Shown here: positions 61,476 through 64,000 of the stretch, in pieces
How the letters are laid out: every line of letters starts with the position of its first letter
Numbering within the stretch: position 1 is the first letter of the stretch
Origin: Cystobacter fuscus
Lineage (GTDB): Bacteria > Myxococcota > Myxococcia > Myxococcales > Myxococcaceae
Direction: 5' to 3'
DNA: 64,000 nt
Assembly (NCBI RefSeq): GCF_002305875.1
Contig: NZ_CP022098.1
Span: 4,030,001 to 4,094,000 of the forward strand
Position numbers and translations under genes: made by a program
The notes under the pieces: generated by a model
The model's database searches: none
The model's input: the letters and a program-made list of their open reading frames with translations, nothing else
Told to the model about the DNA's origin: nothing

Positions 61476-64000
61476 CTAGCGCGGCACCTCGGAGTACAGG
61501 GCGCTCACCTCACTGTCGCTGAGCGCGCGGCCGAAGGCCTGTACCTCGTCGATCGACCCCGACCAGAAGTCGGTGTCGCCGCCAGCGTACTTCGCGCGCC
61601 CGATCGCCAGCGGTCCGGTGCTCACGTCCGCGGTGCCAGCCGCGACGGTCGCCCGCAGGGTTCCGTCGACGTACAGCCGCTGCTCGCTGCCGGCCCGGAC
61701 GCCGACGATGTGGTACCAGCGGTTGAGTTGCGGCGTCACGACGTACCTGGCGCGTTTTCCTCCAGGCGTGCTGAAGGCGAACGCGCCCTGCCCATACTGC
61801 AGGTAGAACGGGTTCTCCGTGCGGCGGCCGTCCTGGCTGACCGCGGTGGCGAAGTTGCCCGGCAGCTTGTCGAGTGTCACCCACGCGGAGATCGTGTAGT
61901 CGCCGCGCGTGTCCAGCACCGGGGCGACGGTTTCGGCGAAGTCGCCGTTCCCGTCGAAGCGCAGCGCCTGTCCGCGGACCCCGGCCGTCCAGGCGGCGTT
62001 GCCGCGCAGTGCCACGTCGCTTTTCCCGCTGGTGGAATCATGGCCCACCGTGCCGCTGCCCTCGTCGAGCGGCCAGTTCCCGAGGCCGGGGAACGTCGCG
62101 TCCTCGCCCGCCTTGGCACCCGCTTCGATCACCCGCCGGTTGATCTCACGCACCGGCCCCGGGTCGACCTTCAGCACCCGCCGGTCGTAGGTGTAGAAGC
62201 CGTTGAGCTCGTTCTCCAGGTCGGTGACCTGGGTGTAGATCGAGCCGGACAGCTCCGCCCCGGCGGCGGCCAGGTAATAGGTCTGGGTGTTCTCGACGTA
62301 CTTCTTGGTCAGTGCCGCCTTGTCCACCACCCCGCTGTAGATGACCGTCGGCGCACCCGGCCACATGTGGCCCGGCGTGCGCAGGGTGAACCCGCCGTGC
62401 TCGCCGTCCATGGCCGCGCGCGTGGCATCCGGGTAGGCCGGGCTGTTGTTGCCGTAGTCGTGGTGGTCGATGATGTCACCCCTGCCGGAGTCGCCCTTGG
62501 AGTCGCAGCAGTTCACTCCGCTGTGCGCGTTGATCACCCGCGACGGGTCGGTGGCCTTGACCTGATCGGCGATCCGGCCGGTCTCCTGCCGGTTCCACTC
62601 GCCCCAGCCCTCGTTGAAGATCACCCAGATCGCGATGGACGGCGAGTTGTGCAACTGCTCCATCATGCGGAGGCCCTCGGAGACGAACGCCTCCTGTCCC
62701 TGCGTGTTCGTGATGGTCCCGGAGACGAAGTCCTGCCACACCAGCAGGCCGATCTGGTCCGCGTGGTAGTACCAGCGCGCCGGCTCCACCTTGATGTGCT
62801 TGCGGACGGAGTTGAACCCGAGGTCCTTCTGCACCTGGAGGTCCCAGCGCAGGGCCTCGTCGGTGGGCGCGGTGTTGAGCCCGTCGGGCCAGAAGCCCTG
62901 GTCCAGCATGGCGAGGGAGAAGATCGGCTTGCCGTTGAGCACCAGCTTCGGGAAGCCGCCCACGTTCTGGATCCCCACCGAGCGCATTCCGAAGTAGCTG
63001 CCGACGGTGTCGGTGCTCTGTCCATCGGTGAGGGTGACGTCGAGCTTGTAGAGGTACGGGTCATCCGGCGTCCACAGGTGCGGCTGCGACACCTTCAGCG
63101 TGAGCGGGGTGTTGGCCTGACCGGTGATGGTGCCAACCTCGTTTCCGTCGGCGTCGCGGGCCACGGCGGTGACACTGGCGTTGGACGAGGCCGACGCGGA
63201 ACGCACCTCCACGGAGAGCGAGTTCGTCTGGAGGTTCGGCGTGGTGACGAGGCTGTCGATCGCCGCGTTGGGCACCGGCTCGAGCCAGACGGTCTGCCAG
63301 ATGCCCGAGGAGGGCGTGTAGAAGATGCCGCTCGGCCTGGAGGACTGCTTGCCTCGCGGCTGATTGGCTCCCGTGGTGTCCGTGACCGCGACGAAGATCT
63401 CCTGCTCACCCGTGCCGCTCAGGGCGTCGGTGATGTCGGCGGTGAATGCCGTGTAGCCGCCCTTGTGCTCGGCGACCTGCTTGCCGTTGACCCACACCCG
63501 CGCGTGGTAGTCCACCGCGCCGAAGTTCAGCAGGAGCCGCTGCCCGGCGCCGATCTGCCAGGACGCGGGCACGGTGACGAGCTTGCGGTAGAACATGTGG
63601 TCCTCGTGGCGCTCCAGCCCGGAGAGCTGGGACTCCACCGGGAACGGCACGATGATGCTTTCCGGCAGCGCCTGGCCGAACACCGGCTGCTGGCCCGCTG
63701 CCGCGCCGGAGAACTCCCACGGACCGTTGAGGTTGAGCCATTGAGCACGGACCTGCTGCGGCCGCGGGTACTCGGGCAGAGGTTGGGCCGGGTCGACCTG
63801 GTCGGCCCACTCGGTGCGCAGCCGGTGCGTCGAGCCGTTGGTGGCGTCGCGGATGAGCTGCGGCACCTCCTCACCGTCCACGCGCAGGCCACCGGCGCCG
63901 TCGTAGGAGACGCGGACGCGCTGACCACGCTGGATGGGCGCGGAGAGAGTGACCTCCACGAGGGACGGGTCATTGGCGGCGATGGCGGCCGAGGCCAGCG
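61476..64000 (-). CDS. GH2-family glycoside hydrolase with C-terminal LamG-like domain (5' end outside window)
   Basis: At least 840 residues; the frame stays open past base 64000, so the start and any signal are missing. The N-terminal portion visible (VEVTLSAPIQRGQRVRVSYD) resembles an adhesin-type SwmB domain. The GH2 sugar-binding domain follows (WLNLNGPWEF, HARVWVNGKQVAEHKGGYTA), then the immunoglobulin-like part and barrel with acid/base Glu in WVIFNEGWGEW and a candidate nucleophile in DGEHGGF. A Laminin_G_3-like domain closes the protein (SAWVTLDKLPGNFAT, LYVDGTLRATVAAG). It is likely a secreted beta-galactosidase or related exo-glycosidase acting on polysaccharide. Confidence 0.9.
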   Translation of the reverse strand, partial: LASAAIAANDPSLVEVTLSAPIQRGQRVRVSYDGAGGLRVDGEEVPQLIRDATNGSTHRLRTEWADQVDPAQPLPEYPRPQQVRAQWLNLNGPWEFSGAAAGQQPVFGQALPESIIVPFPVESQLSGLERHEDHMFYRKLVTVPASWQIGAGQRLLLNFGAVDYHARVWVNGKQVAEHKGGYTAFTADITDALSGTGEQEIFVAVTDTTGANQPRGKQSSRPSGIFYTPSSGIWQTVWLEPVPNAAIDSLVTTPNLQTNSLSVEVRSASASSNASVTAVARDADGNEVGTITGQANTPLTLKVSQPHLWTPDDPYLYKLDVTLTDGQSTDTVGSYFGMRSVGIQNVGGFPKLVLNGKPIFSLAMLDQGFWPDGLNTAPTDEALRWDLQVQKDLGFNSVRKHIKVEPARWYYHADQIGLLVWQDFVSGTITNTQGQEAFVSEGLRMMEQLHNSPSIAIWVIFNEGWGEWNRQETGRIADQVKATDPSRVINAHSGVNCCDSKGDSGRGDIIDHHDYGNNSPAYPDATRAAMDGEHGGFTLRTPGHMWPGAPTVIYSGVVDKAALTKKYVENTQTYYLAAAGAELSGSIYTQVTDLENELNGFYTYDRRVLKVDPGPVREINRRVIEAGAKAGEDATFPGLGNWPLDEGSGTVGHDSTSGKSDVALRGNAAWTAGVRGQALRFDGNGDFAETVAPVLDTRGDYTISAWVTLDKLPGNFATAVSQDGRRTENPFYLQYGQGAFAFSTPGGKRARYVVTPQLNRWYHIVGVRAGSEQRLYVDGTLRATVAAGTADVSTGPLAIGRAKYAGGDTDFWSGSIDEVQAFGRALSDSEVSALYSEVPR

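Overview
The window looks like chromosomal DNA of a myxobacterium of the Cystobacter/Archangium/Melittangium type. The evidence is very high GC with strong third-position bias, families known mainly from myxobacteria (DUF2381, DUF5953 and DUF6310 proteins, a trypsin-like plus CPBP-protease pair like M. xanthus MXAN_2756/2755), many secreted hydrolases, and paralogous toxin/immunity loci. The genus call is an inference from protein families only.

Layout. (1) 0-6 kb is an accessory toxin zone. It holds a DUF2381 gene tail, a lipoprotein toxin-like gene (DUF6310, nuclease-like C-terminus) coupled to a DUF5953 partner, a 3' tRNA/tmRNA-like scar, a HEAT-repeat gene, a multiply frameshifted polymorphic-toxin remnant, and a YopT-type (C58) cysteine protease. 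(2) 6-20.4 kb is housekeeping-like: crotonase, speA, a ClpX-like ATPase, an Hsp70/J-domain/CvpA cluster, a polX/degenerate trypsin/myxosortase-like operon, and a Rieske/His-rich MoaB/TIGR02757 operon. (3) 20.4-38.3 kb is an inserted segment of about 17.9 kb, bounded by a perfect 61-bp direct repeat and separating the TIGR02757 gene from holB. It carries a cytokinin-dehydrogenase-like flavoprotein, an aerolysin/ETX-type pore former, a parallel beta-helix protein, a serine hydrolase, an extra lgt beside a Cys-rich lipoprotein, a tauD-MFS pair, and many broken genes (GH5 fragment, aac(3), squalene-cyclase-like, LysR). (4) 38.3-40.7 kb is holB-holA, the replication clamp-loader pair. (5) 40.7-47.6 kb is an NDH-2-like flavoprotein with an Rrf2 regulator, then a very large CHAT protease-nSTAND ATPase-WD40 protein with 15 WD repeats. 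(6) 47.7-55.8 kb holds redox/detoxification genes with local regulators (ALDH/LysR, TetR/MBL hydrolase/Rossmann protein, Tat-exported aldo-keto reductase, DHFR-like protein, epoxide-hydrolase-like protein). (7) 56-64 kb has a modular GH10 xylanase, a nitrate-reductase-type molybdoenzyme with a tetraheme NapC/NirT-like cytochrome and a small membrane protein, and a GH2 glycosidase with a LamG-like domain that runs off the right edge.

The two strongest candidates for unusual biology are the CHAT-nSTAND-WD40 gene (a self-contained sensor, switch and protease architecture) and the lipoprotein toxin plus immunity pair at 0.6-2.4 kb, whose design fits toxins passed between cells by outer-membrane exchange. 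The 61-bp bounded island without a visible integrase is the strongest structural anomaly. All functions are read from sequence motifs and remembered family features; no database search was run.
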